DNA of 64,000 nucleotides from assembly GCA_947650285.1 (NCBI GenBank), contig CANTFL010001403.1, forward strand, positions 1 through 64,000. Direction: 5' to 3'. Origin of the DNA: Hyaloperonospora brassicae (taxonomy: Eukaryota > Oomycota > Peronosporomycetes > Peronosporales > Peronosporaceae). The notes under the pieces were generated by a model. The model searched no databases and was not told where the DNA came from. It saw only the letters and a program-made list of their open reading frames with translations. Positions 11,013 through 22,994 of the stretch are shown piece by piece (within the stretch, counting starts at the first letter, position 1; every line of letters starts with the position of its first letter). A program made the position numbers and the translations under genes.

Positions 11013-11420
11013 ATGGCTTATCTGCGAGAAGAATTTGACAAATTAACGCATCGTCAAGCTCGTGGAGCTAGGAAGATCTCTTATCGATTTGTGTTGAGTC
11101 AGTGTGGGTTGCTCTACTACGCGGGACGACGACGAGAATTAACATATTCAAAAGAGGATGACAATAAACTGCGACTTGTCATTCCAACAACGCTAGTCGA
11201 TGAAATCCTGTTAAGTTGTCATGACCCAATCGAAGGAGGTCACCAAGGAATTGTGCGGACCTTCCGCAAAGTCAACACGGATTGTTACTAAGGTATATAC
11301 GGATGTCTTAAGACATATACCGGCTTGCAAGGGTTGCAGTACGAGCAACCAAAATAATCACGCAAGGGGTTTTCGTCGAGGAACACGGTCTCCAATTGAC
11401 CATTTCTAGTGGTGTCAATG
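11013..11420 (+). pseudogene. Gypsy integrase zinc-binding domain remnant
   Basis: The frame at 11013-11291 includes LVDEILLSCHDPIEGGHQGI, whose H-x(n)-H spacing matches the integrase HHCC zinc-binding domain, and the following frame supplies HIPACKGCSTSNQN with the C-x2-C. The frame breaks between the two halves near 11290. Confidence 0.75.
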
Positions 11421-12010
11421 GACTTCGTCATACCACTTCCGAAGACCCTATGATGAAATACGGCGCTGTTACTGTTCCAAGATCATTGTACTAGATTTGA
11501 GGTAGCCAAGGGGACGAACAATACATCGTCGTTGGAGGCAGCAAAAGCGTTTGAAGAGAATATCTACCGTCATTTCGGTGCTACTAGTCTCATTTGGCAC
11601 GACAGGTATCCCAGGTTTATAAGCGAAGTCTTCTAAACGTTTGCTGGTATGATGCAAGCTAAGTCAAGATCCACTATCAAATTTCTTCCACAATCAAACG
11701 GGCAACAAGAGCGTTGTGTGAAGTCAATAATACAGACGGTGTGGGTGTATGTGGAAGATCAAATACAAGCAGATTAGGACGACATTGCATAAAACCGGTT
11801 CACGCCATTAACAAATTAGGAGACTCAACGAGAAAAGAGACGCCATTCTATTTGATACATGGGTGGAATGCCCACTAAACTTTGAAAGATATGACATAAT
11901 CAATGCTACTCGCCAAGCTAAGGAACTATAGGGTGATGGACTTGATGAATCCAGTCTTGTGGAGTCGCGAATCAAATAGGCATCGAGACGTAGCAATACG
12001 ACAAGCAAAG
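11400..12010 (+). pseudogene. Gypsy integrase catalytic core remnant
   Basis: In broken frames the region reads SMDFVIPLPKTL (first Asp), HDRYPRFISEVF (second Asp) and PQSNGQQERCVKSIIQTV (the Glu helix, with Q-Q-E-R), the D,D35E signature of retroviral-type integrases. Several frameshifts and an in-frame stop inactivate it. Confidence 0.8.
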
Positions 12011-12039
12011 GAGTAACAAGTAAGAGAGAAATTCAGACG

Positions 12040-13580
12040 GCCGAGTGGACATAACGAGCTACTGAGTCAATCTGATCGACGAAAAGACCAACCGAACACC
12101 ATACAGACTTAGGAGCAAAATAATGAGACGCCAGGTGATCAAGCTACTCGAACGGGTGACAACAGAGTAAAAAAACATGTCGACAAGGAAGACGTCTAAT
12201 ACCGCGATCATTGAAGGAGACCAAGTGTGGACGTTCATGGAACGGGTGAAGCCTGAGCAAGCAAAAAGGCAGCACACAGGTGGCATGTTTTTTTCGAGTC
12301 AAGAAACAAATTGGTGAGTTCGTGTTTGAACTGGATTTGCCTGATAGAACCGTATACTGGTTCTACTCAATTGTCTACATGTCGCAATTTAAAGGTGACA
12401 GGGCAAACAGTCACGTCCGACAACGAAGTTGGTGTATAGACTTGGGGAGACTGGTCGACCCGATTTTGACGAAGAATTACTGCCGGAGGATAGATGGATG
12501 CCCGACAAGTATCGTCGCCACGTCTTTTTCGTCCTTTCCTACTATCCTTGCTGCACCATGGTACCAAGCGCTATTGTGTTGCTCTCCTTTCTTATCGTTG
12601 CGGCTGTTGAATTGTGCTCTGCTAAAAAAATTGCTCTCTGTTTTATTTTTCAGTCTATCGACAATCATCTATGACGATTCACGAGATACATCTTATAGCT
12701 GATACTCCTTCGTCATCCATGCTTGCTTCTCCCGCTCTGTCGGTAGTCGAAGGATAAACGGGTAATTTGAAACCGTTTTCGCCGTCCCCTGCGCCCGTTT
12801 GTAATTCTTCAAGATTGGATGGTGACCTACCAACTTCGTCGGGACAGGCTTCCCGTGATCCTTTTGCGTCTGGCATCGTGTCACAGCTCGTCAGTCGCTG
12901 ACATATAGTCGCCTCTGTTTTGGCTTCGTGCTTGGTTTTCTTAAATTCATCCATCTTTGTTCTAATGCATCAATAATTCTTAACGGAGTAACTTCTCTTC
13001 TCTTTCTGCCTGCTAGTCGTTATAGAATGAGGGTACGCGTGTTGCAGGTCTCTATACCTCTCGTCGGCGACTTGAACCATTTGCAGAGGAATCTCTCATT
13101 TACTTCTCCCAAAATAAAGTCGAACATACAACCTCAACATGACACGTTACGTAATGGCACCCAAGTGGTTTCATCGTACCCCACCCATTTGCCTAGGAAC
13201 TTCCTCTAATTTATGTAAGTGGTCGTCGACCTTGTCGTGTCATCGTTGAGTATGGATTCGACTTCGTACCGACCACTAGGTCAGGGATCATTGTGAACGA
13301 CCTACTGGGAAGTTAATTACTGGAATTGCTGAGACCAACCGTTTCAATTTTAACATAGAACTCTTTTCAGAAGATAGTTGGGAGACAGGTAGAGCTAGCA
13401 GGAGAAACGAAGTAGAAGAAATCGTTTATGTTGACTTACCACTCTCGACGAGCATCAACAAGACTCAGCGACGGTTCCTGGTGAAATGGATAGTCTATGA
13501 CACACCGACATGGAAACCAATTACCTTATCTATCGTGCGGAGGCTTGTTTTATACTTAACTACGGCAGAAGAAGCGAGAT
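12040..13580 (+). pseudogene. Post-integrase region with chromodomain-like end
   Basis: Segments such as KKQIGEFVFELDLPDRTVYW (12301-12360) resemble the SH3-like post-integrase domain. Near 13430-13565 the frame LPLSTSINKTQRRFLVKWIV followed by YDTPTWKPI resembles a chromodomain (FLVKWxGY-x2-PTWEP). The sequence between is heavily decayed. This places the element in the chromodomain-bearing Gypsy group. Confidence 0.55.
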
Positions 13581-13599
13581 AATCGGTTGAAGACGGTGC

Positions 13600-16500
13600 G
13601 GAAGGCAGATGAGTGCTAGCCACGCACCACTTTCACCAATACCCGTATCTCTGTAATGACAAGAAGGCAGAGATGAGGAAGAAAACACTGCGTCAATATT
13701 GCAAAAGGTTAATGATAAAATGGGAGTGGATTACTCAAATATTTTACCGAAAGACTCGACAGTGGAAGACTCAATGATTCGAGCTACCCGCATGAAAATA
13801 TAAGCAAGGAATTAAATGTCAGTGACGGTCACCACAGACTCGTCGGGTCACGAAGTAAAATGCTAAGCGACCGAGGAGGCAAAAATTTGCGTGTCACAAC
13901 GATTCCTCAGGAATGGGTGCAGCGGAGCTCACAGCAGGAGAAGAGGGCTCGTTTTGATCGACGTCTTCGACAACACGAGACATCACATCGCTCTCAAAGA
14001 CACCCGCCGGCACATACAGGGAAATCAAGACGGGGTGGCCTACCGCAGGTGTTGTAGGGATGCTCCGCCGACCGGGTCATCCACCAGACCCGCCATGGAT
14101 CAGAGGTATCTAATGCACCAAGCTCGTAAACCAGTCAGGACTTGAAGGCACCCATTCAAGACTCACGAGTAGCTAGTGGGGCACGGATGCTTCGAAATGA
14201 ATGTCGGGATCGAGAGCAGAATCGGGCCCGTCGGGCATATGCGTGGAGACGGACTCGTTCAGGACTTCGTTAAGGAATTTACTACCAGCCGGAAGAGGTC
14301 TCCATGACGCTTGCGCGAAGCGGAGTATTCAGAACAAAGAGTCAAAAGAATACCCACGTCAGCAGTCGATCGGTAGGGTCAAAATCCGCGTGCATTACTA
14401 ACAAGACACTGACTCAACGAGCCAATGACTCCTTTCCCACAAGTTGACGTACAGCTTCGACCGATCATAAACAGTCTCATTGCATTCGACCTCATAACCG
14501 ACTTGCGATATCATCATCAGACGTTAAAGACAATATCCGGCATTCTGCTCGTACGAAGAGACCGTTTGAAAGACGAGCGTCTAGATCGAGCATCAAGAAG
14601 ACGAGCCGCGGCCACAGAAATGGGTGAGGTTGGGAGCAAATCGAGAGTCACCTGGAAGGAGTGAGACGGGTTGAACGCGTCCATCATCGCTCAAAGAGCA
14701 GCCAACGATACGGGAGTAGCCGCTACAACAGGCCGACCATGGAGATCGTCCATGCGGAGAGGCGACCTAGTGGCAGTAATCTGAGCCCAACACCGGGCCG
14801 GAACTGAATAATAAAACGTGATGTTTAGAGTCTGCCGCATCTCTGGGTATTGAGAGAATCGCGTGCCACTGCCCGTGTCGCGCGGGTGCAAAAAAACCGC
14901 AAGGAGCAGATAAAGAGAGAGAGGCAGTGCCGACACCACAGATGCAGGGATGAAAGATGGGATAGCGGTCTTAGGCGCTCCAATGGCTCCAGGAGAAGAT
15001 GTTCTCGATCGACGAGTCGGCACCTTTCGAGGCGCCGCGTGAGACAAAGCCGAACGAGATCCAATTATAACTGTCTTCCAGGAACTTTTGGCAAGTGTAG
15101 ACGCGGACAAACGACTCGACTTGCGCTTCTTTTCCAACTTCACTGGATCCGCGGCAGTGGCAACCATACTAAAGCAGCAGGGAGGTCTCGGGGACGGAGG
15201 AAGACGCGGAAGGAAACGAAAGAAGGGAAACAACTCCGCTCTGTGACACAGTAACCATCACAGAGATGCAGAAGTAGACACCAAAGCCGATATACAATCT
15301 GGAGGAGCAACTCTTTGAGATTCAGTTGACACAATAAGGTGACAAACACAATGTTGGCTTCGAGGGACAAGTGACCGCACGACGACCGAACTACCGAGCG
15401 AAGACACTGGTACTTTACCTGAAGAAGCCGTTCCAGCACTTGGTGATTCTGATTGGAGAAGTGGTGAGACAGAAGTCGATAATAGGGACGCAGACGCAGT
15501 CACTGACGTCGACCCCGACGCCAAAGGAACAACTTGCCAAGATCCAGTTGACTGACACAGTTGGAGGACGAACAGGACCTCGACTTCGAGAAGAAAGCAA
15601 CCACACGACGGCCGAACTACACGGATAAATCACCGGGAAAGGCAAGCAGAATTTCATAGTACTTTGCCGAGTGTGAACCTGTCACATTCGTCGAGCGTGG
15701 GAGGGTGACGGGCTAAGGCAAGTACGAAGCATTATTGCCGCGTGACAGCCTGATTCAATCGATCAACCAACGACAGTGAAGCGGAAAGCGAAGGTCAAGA
15801 CGTCGTTGACAACGGTAGACCGAAGGAAGGGATTATACTTGACGAGCAAGACGACTGGACTGGTGTAATCGGAGCCGACGGTGCACTCGATGTCTACTTA
15901 GTAGACATCTCGCAACCCTAAGGAAGCGCAGGCGGTGAATACGGCAAGTAAGGGATGCGCGAGTCCGTCGACAGCGACGATGATGAGAGGTCCAGCGGGC
16001 GTTAGATAAGAATAGATTCCATCAGCTAAAAACGGGCTTCGCTTGGCAAAACAACACTCGGCGACGAACCGATCGAGTCCATTTGAAGAGATAAACCTGG
16101 TAGCCCGCCGTCGATCCGAGTGAGATGACGTCGAGAAATTGCTGAGCGAGAAGGCGAAACAAGCGAGAGTTTAAGTCAAGCTCACGCAGATTCAAGCTTA
16201 GAGCATCAATGCCGGTGATAGTCTCAGTATCGAAACTGGGAATGAGGGGCCACGGAACACGATGGTGCTGAACTCTGTTCCGCAAGCCGACAACTACGAG
16301 TCGCTGGTCATCAATGAGTCCCCTGGAAGCACGCAAGGCGTGACCACCGCCATTACACATAACAATGGTGGCTTCATGCGATGGGCGGTAATACGCCGTC
16401 GCGACATCGTGGCTAGCTGCTTTCTGGGCTCAAAACTCGAGGAGTCGACCGATAAAACCAAAAATTTCGCGGTCCCGCGTTTGGAGCACAACTTGCAAGC

Positions 16501-18145
16501 TGGACTAATCTTTAGCCCATTTAAGACGGTCCGCGCGATCAGCGGACACTCGAGAGGCTTTGGTTTTGAGAGTGACGATTAACTTCTTCATTGATTCGAT
16601 GACCCCTGAAGTCCTCAACGCAGCCGCTTGCCAAGTAGCAGCCTCCTCGTGGGTCGTCTTCAGTCGAGCGCGTAAAAATACGGACTCGTCAACCACGGCT
16701 ATTATTCATCGGCGACGCGCTGCGCTACTCTGCTCCGGCTGCTCAAGCGCGACGCACAACCGAGTTACCGTATCCGTTTGGTTGAGAGGCACAATGGCAT
16801 CCCCACTGTCGAGGACGTCGATTCGGCAAGTTACGTGGCCTACCAAATAGATGGACGCATAGACACATCTAGAAGAGGCCGAGGAGTCTCCAATAATAAG
16901 GCAACAACCCGCACCAGATCTACATCATGCTACTGAGCTTGGTGGTCCATACGACTAAGCGTCCGACGTAGATCATCAAAAACGACCAATCTCTCAAAGT
17001 CGATGTCCAAGACATCACCAAAATACTTCTCGAAGGTGAAGACGCTTGCTAACAAGGAGCACAAGGCGGCGGCATTGTCCCGGACGAGTCAATCGACATA
17101 AACATAAGTTACCAGGATGCAAATGTTGCAGACCCACCACGGCTTCAAGTCTCTCATGTGAACTTGACGAAGCAATGTCACCGAGAGATTATTAAGCGGT
17201 ATTAAGAAGAAGGTTGATGAGTTGACTGTCGACCCCCAAAACGACAGGACTGGATGACAAGTTTTTCTAGGACCGGGTGGAGCACGAGAACATTAAGGAT
17301 CAACATCGATAAGGACGGAACAAGAAGTTGAAAGAGACTGATATTCACACTCACAATGACGCAAGCAGCAAAAATAACTGGACTGGGCGACGTGTTCGGC
17401 GACTGAGACTGAACGGTGCAGTATAACGCATAATGCAAAGGCGTCACTCTGCTACATACAAACTAGCAAGCACGACAATTCACTGCGCACTATGGGTCGG
17501 CGATATAGGGAATAGCAGGATCAACAGGTTGGTTTGTGGAGGGAACTAGAAAAAATGGTCGAAACGCTCTCCAGGTTTGTGTCGTGACCGGAGCAGTTGT
17601 GGTGTAGAAAATTTCAGCATGTGGTATTTTCCTACTTTATATTTGACGAGAGAAGACGTGACGAGGTAAAACTCGACGATAGAGCAAGATAATGAATTTT
17701 CCATCCCACTATTCATTAGTATAGTACGACTGGGGGATGAAGGAACCTACTTAAAGGTCATTTTGAAAATAGGGAGAAAGTAGGAGATAATCAATACAGG
17801 GCAGAATTTCTTAAGTCCGAGACACGCGTACACTTTCGATGTAAGTCCCTGTGTGTGTTTAAATAATGCCTGCTGTCGAGACCTTAGTAGCATAGCTTGT
17901 AGAGATATCGAGTGAGAGCGCCAAGAGTTAAGTCGGCCCGAGTAGACAGTACTCTCTTCCAGAAAAAGATAAGTGTCGTCGCTCGGCGAGACTGTGGTAA
18001 AGCGACTATGGAAATTCGCTGTAGAGGAACTGATTGCATTCCCGTTATGTCCAAGCTAGTTAGCGGTTGGCGGCCCGGTCCCACATCTGGTCAGATCGCG
18101 TTCATTGGACAGTCAGACTAAAATGAATATCAGATCGGGCAGGTT
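13600..18145. other. Long 3' region of old Gypsy element with minus-strand coding-like fragments
   Basis: Four and a half kilobases between the chromodomain-like segment and the right LTR block without plus-strand domains. On the minus strand there are fragments that look protein-like: 16505-16696 reads as a Lys/Ala-rich coiled-coil-like segment (TLKTKASRVSADRADRLKWA), and 16022-16360 contains LSLNLRELDLNSRLFRLL. They run antisense to gag/pol, as in the element at 39,687-48,007. I recognise no family, and the 180-codon frame at 14691-15233 is low-complexity and doubtful. Confidence 0.4.
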
Positions 18146-18149
18146 GGGA

Positions 18150-19228
18150 CCTGCGATCTTGAGTCAAGGTGTGAGGCGGAAGGTAACGTTGGCGATCAGT
18201 CGATCAAGAAGGCAATAGCGATCAAGGAGGCGATCTAGATCGTGATTAGTGATCAAGATCGTGATCAGTGATCAGGTATGCGATCAAGATCAAGTATGTG
18301 ATCGAGATCAGGTTGGCGTGGGGCACACCATGTGATTCGCGATCAAAAAGGCGACCACGATCAGGAAGCGATCGAGGTCGTGATCAGTGATCAGGCAGGT
18401 GATCGTGATCAAGTTGGTGTGGAGCACACCATGTGATCTGCGATCAGCAAGGCGATTGCGATCAGGAGGCGACCGTGATCGTGATCATTGATCAGGTATG
18501 TGATCGCGACCAGACAAGCAGATCAGGTGTGGGCCACGGAAGTACAAGATCGCTACCGTCTAGGGTGAGCGACATGTGGCAGGCGATGTCCACGACATAT
18601 GGATAGGGATAGGGTTGTTGGGTATGATTGGTAAACATTAAACAGAGTTCGATTTGCTCCAAAGTACACGTGTCGACTTCTCCTCCGGGTGGATCATTGG
18701 CCACCCGACGTCAAGAAAAGGTTTACATACTTTAATCAAGTGATATCCTTGGATTGTATGGCCAGGGATCTAGATCTCTCAAACAACACCCCAACTGCGA
18801 CTGGACGCAGGGAACCCTTTGTGGTTGAGGACCCAAGATCGCGATACGGCTCAAGTGGTCAGAAGGCTCACGAATCAAGGTCTACATTTGGACAAGGCGA
18901 TCTGTCACAGATCAGGGTGACTCATATCGAGAACCCTACAAGCATACAAGTGATCGCATGACGAATTCCACGTGATCACACCAACCCCTGTCGTGGTGTG
19001 AAGATTTTCACACCGTGATCGAACCCCGACCCCATCGCAAACACGGTCAAGTTTTTTATTGACACGAGTACACCTGAAAGAGTGGAACCCGCCCCTCCGA
19101 CGGGTACACAAGGTAAGGAAGGCAATCAAGAACACGGAATCGGAGTACCCCCTCCTTAAGTCGGTCGTCCGGGCGCCAGTGAAGAGTTGGGATCGACTCC
19201 TCAAAAGAGCGATCACCACTCCACCACA
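18150..19228 (+). repeat. GATC-dense LTR (right), diverged
   Basis: Begins near a purine-rich TTGGGAC sequence and ends CCACCACA at 19228. The first 400 bp are full of GATC/CGATCG. From about 18600 it parallels 19880-20437 in the same orientation, including the ggcgccagtg motif and the CCACCACA end. It is more diverged than the 6674-7478 / 19414-20437 pair, and its 5' half matches the left block at 7730-8360. Confidence 0.65.
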
Positions 19229-19413
19229 AGACGGTGACTTAGCAGACAGCACCGCTCTAAAATTTGCGAACGGCGAGCCTTTGAATTAATACACGGTACT
19301 GTGGACAAGCGATTACTTGATTTCACCATTGAGCTGGGATTAGGAGTACACATATTGCCAGCGTCAGCTAAGTCCGAAAATGACTCTGATTAGAGGATAC
19401 AAGCTGGGACAGG

Positions 19414-20437
19414 TGGCTCACGATTGTATTCAAACGTATTGGATCGCGAGATACTTGATGACAACGTTGAGATATGTGGTGACTCTGAGATGGTTATGAT
19501 CTTATACCGAATCTCACCGGAGATTGCGGGGTCATCCAGAGATCGCGGATCACTCAAGGGTCATGAGATCGACGAGGGGTCGCGGACCCGGCCAGAGATC
19601 GCGACCCCGATCAAAGATCGAGACTCTGATCCGATCTCGTTGCCCGATCCGACCTCACGATCCTGATCTGATATATAGATCCCGATCCGATACGTATATC
19701 CCGATCCGAGATCGCGAGCCTGTAGTCAGCTGCGTATAAGTCGGATGTAAACCGCGCCAAGGTTCAAGGGAGAGAGCGCCTTTTGTGTAAGCCTCATCGG
19801 TACAAAGGTGCGATCTTTTGGAGAGGGAGACGCGTGGCCTCGAAAGTCGTGATAAAGATACGGCTAGTGATGTGTTTAATTTTGAATTAGATTGGTTCAC
19901 ATTAAACAGAGGTCAATTTGCTTTGAAGTACACGTGTCACTTTATATTCCAGGGTGAATTATTGGCCACCCGACTTCCAGAGAAGTTGCATGCTTTAATG
20001 AAGTGATATCCCCGGATTGTTTGACCAGGGATAAAGGACTCTCAACTTAGACCTTAACTGCGATCGGACGCAGCAAACACGCAACGGCAAAAGGTGCAAG
20101 ATCGTGAGACGGCTCAAATGGTCAGAAGGCTCGCGAATCAAGTATCTACTTTGGACAAGGCGATCTCGTAGAGATCAAGGTGACCCATTTCAAGCATTTT
20201 ACAAGCTCACTCGCTATCGTATGAAGGTTTCCACGCGACAGCACCAATCCCAACCACGTTCAAGCTCGGCATTGACTCGATTCCACCTGGAAGAGTGCAA
20301 CCCGCACCACTGACGTGTACACAAGGTAAGCGAAGCATACAACACGGAATCGGAGTACCACTCCGTTAGTCGGTCTTACGGGCGCCAGTGGAGATTTGGG
20401 ATGAACTCTTCGAAAGAGAGATCGCCACTCCACCACA
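19414..20437 (+). repeat. Gypsy-type LTR, plus orientation
   Basis: Starts TGG right after CTGGGACAGG (polypurine-like, 19404-19413) and ends CCACCACA. It is nearly identical to the inverted LTR at 6674-7478 except for a longer GATC-rich section (about 19500-19700). It lies in tandem with the older LTR 18150-19228, with about 185 bp of possible internal sequence between them. Confidence 0.7.
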
Positions 20438-21717
20438 ATTGCGATTATAGTTTCGGTGAACGGCGAACTAATGACCCAATTGACGGCAACGTACATAGAC
20501 TCGTCGAGCGAAGAGCCGGTGGGTCTTCAATCAAGGAAACCGAAAGTTTTTTTGTCGGGCGTATTCTGCTCCCGGTGACCGAATTAAAACAAAAAACATT
20601 ATTCTTTTAACTGCCCATGTAAAAGCGCCGGATTCTATCCATTGGTACGAGGTCACAGGTTTGGAGGAAAGAAAAACGGCTGAGATCATAGAGTATTCTG
20701 GAAATGAGTGTGAGTGTTTGCAGGTATTCAGCCAGGTGAGAGCCACAACTGAACCCGTAGGGGCGAATCGCGAAGTGAATTGACCCGACGTACAAGTTCA
20801 ACAGAGCTAACTTGCTCGGCGATTGTGTTGTGTACGTTGAGACGGTATTGCCACAGATCTAGCTAACTACTAAACTACAATATTCCAAAACGAATATAAT
20901 TTTTTTCGACGGCCCTAATTACTCAGACTTTATTGTTTACCAACAGTACGATGGAGCTGCCACCGTGCGATTCACTAATAGCTTGCTCGTGTGATATCAA
21001 CCATCATGATCGAAACAAAATTAAGAGTTTTTCTGATATACCGACATTCTATTGGTCCATGGCTTTACGCCGTTTAGTCACATATAACAAGACGATTAAG
21101 TTTTTACCTCTGATGCATGTGATAAGCCATTACAATTAATGGTAATTCCACATATATTTTATAAGCCGACTCGCCAGATCATACGAACTTTCGCTTGGGA
21201 TTTTGGTTGCACGTGGCACTCGCCCGAGTGACCGTATGAATACATACACTACCTTGTCGGGGGCATCACCATGTCTACTTGCGACGTCAAAGGCTGCAGG
21301 ATTCTGATTATCACATCATATAGAAAAATCTGCTTGGTCGTTAGATTACTTCTTTGCCATTGAACGCTTCCAATAGATGCGCTCTTGGCTTCTTTGAAAG
21401 CCCAAAGCACGGTCTTGCGACCCATCTGATGCGATTTTTTTATTTGTTTATTATAAGCAAATCAAATGTCGCATTGTAAAAAACCTGTATTTATGAATTC
21501 ATTGATCGATAATTAATCAACAAATAAAGTAAAATATTTTAAGTGTTAAGGACGTATCAGGGGAATTTCGTTTACTACAGTATCTTAATAAAATACGTAA
21601 GTAAATGGAAAAGTAGTTTAACGAAAAATAGAATGTGGATCTTGATATTCAAATAAATTTGAGCATGCATTGGTTGAGGTTGGTCTGTAATAATTGGTTT
21701 GCGACCTGTCATTTCAT
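20438..21717. other. AT-rich intergenic sequence, nothing recognised
   Basis: Short ORFs only, with no motif, no repeat partner elsewhere in the window and a rising AT content toward the TIR element at 21721. Confidence 0.6.
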
Positions 21718-21720
21718 TTA

Positions 21721-22991
21721 GGAGATTTATAGGTACACACCCACCCTTTGATGCGTACACACCCACATGAAATATATGCCCTCTTAAAGTACCGTAAACT
21801 CCCTAACTAGGTACTGCACACTTTTTAGTACAAAATGCCATATAAAATTGTTTTGCTTTGTGCACACCCCTCCATATTATAGGCCTCCTTTGTGTCAGCA
21901 CACAGTCTTGCGTATGGATCCGCTCTCATTTTCCGGCATCCCCCTATAAGTATTCCTATATTTACTACCATTTCCCATAATTCAGATAGAGTCCAGAAAA
22001 ACGTAACAACGTTTGAAATGCGAGAAGCAATGAAGCTGGACGGCCGCGCTGGCTCCCGCGGCAAAAGAAAAGAGGTACAGCTTGTGACCTCAACACACAT
22101 ACATACGTACGCCCACGCACACGTACACACGGTCGATGACCTGCATAGGTGCGTTCGCTGGTGAGCATTAGGTGTTTACCTTAGCAGATGGCGACCGGAT
22201 CGCTCAAATTCACGTCGAAGCCACGCAGTTGCTCAACTCGGTTGCCAGACAGCTTCAGTATCAAGTGCTTTTGTGCCTTTTTACCGTATTAATCCTTAGA
22301 TAATTTATCAGATTACGCTCTTTGTCACATTACGTGTACTAACACATTCGTTTCTATCTAATACCTCAGCACACGCAGTTTGAGATTCCTGTATCCAGTC
22401 AAGTGCTGCTAATGAATAGTCAAGTCTTTCGTCGCAAGAAGACGGTAGAAGATAGGTACAAGACGAAGGGTAGGCAGAAGAATCACTAACTTTTTGTAAT
22501 ACTCTTTTCTTCGTCTGCTGCAATAGTTCAATCAGGCAACGGTGGAAAATGACGATCTGGTGGTGATCAAATCCGCTCCCTCCACTGCACCAACTTTTTC
22601 TATCGCAGCGAGCATCAACGCTCGTCCGGGCACGAAGATGCACGAGATTCCGGTACTATATTGTACTCTCTTTCGCGCGGTGTAAGACGTAGTCGACCTT
22701 ATAGTGAACCTAAAATTATAATCATCTATAAATTATGAGAACGGTAGTGAATATAGGAATATTTATAGGAGGATACCGGAAAATGAGAGCGGATCCATAT
22801 GCAAGACTGTGTGCTGACACAAAGGAGGCCTATAATATGGAGGGGTGTGCACAAAGCAAAACAATTTTATATGGCATTTTGTATTAAAAAGTGTGCAGTA
22901 CCTAGTTAGGGAGTTTACGGTACTTTGAGAGGGCATATATTTCATGTGGGTGTGTACGCATCAAAGGGTGGGTGTGTACCTATAAATCTCC
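21721..22991. mobile_element. TIR DNA element with TTA target duplication and exon-like cargo
   Basis: Long terminal inverted repeats of about 265 bp (21721-21985 and 22727-22991) begin GGAGATTTATAGGTACACAC and match almost perfectly. They are flanked by TTA on both sides (21718-21720 and 22992-22994). A 3-bp TTA/TAA duplication is what PIF/Harbinger-type transposases make, but no transposase is present, so it is non-autonomous. The 740-bp centre is not repeat-like and contains exon-shaped segments with splice-site dinucleotides, suggesting a captured host gene fragment (Pack-type element). Confidence 0.85.
22018..22652 (+). pseudogene. Candidate captured multi-exon gene fragment inside TIR element
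   Basis: Four exon-like blocks lie on one strand. 22018-22074 starts with ATG and stops exactly at a GT (GAG|GTACAG). About 22185-22264 follows TTAG(CAG) and ends CAA|GTGC; in one frame it reads DGDRIAQIHVEATQLLNSVA. About 22370-22469 follows CTCAG. 22527-22652 follows CAATAG and precedes GT; its 42 codons read without a stop, including TVENDDLVVIKSAPSTAP and ASINARPGTKMHEIP. I could not reconcile the phases of all four blocks, and I do not recognise the protein. Fragments without a full reading frame fit capture and decay. Confidence 0.4.
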
Positions 22992-22994
22992 TTA

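Noticed and set aside
14691..15233. 180-codon ORF on the minus strand
   Set aside because: Ser/Pro/Arg-rich low-complexity sequence with no domain, inside the decayed 3' region of a Gypsy element; more likely chance or a piece of the antisense region.
6674..20437. Terminal inverted repeats of a 13.8-kb DNA transposon
   Set aside because: The inverted copies are LTRs with polypurine-like stretches next to their 5' ends and the interior is Gypsy; nested retrotransposons explain them better.
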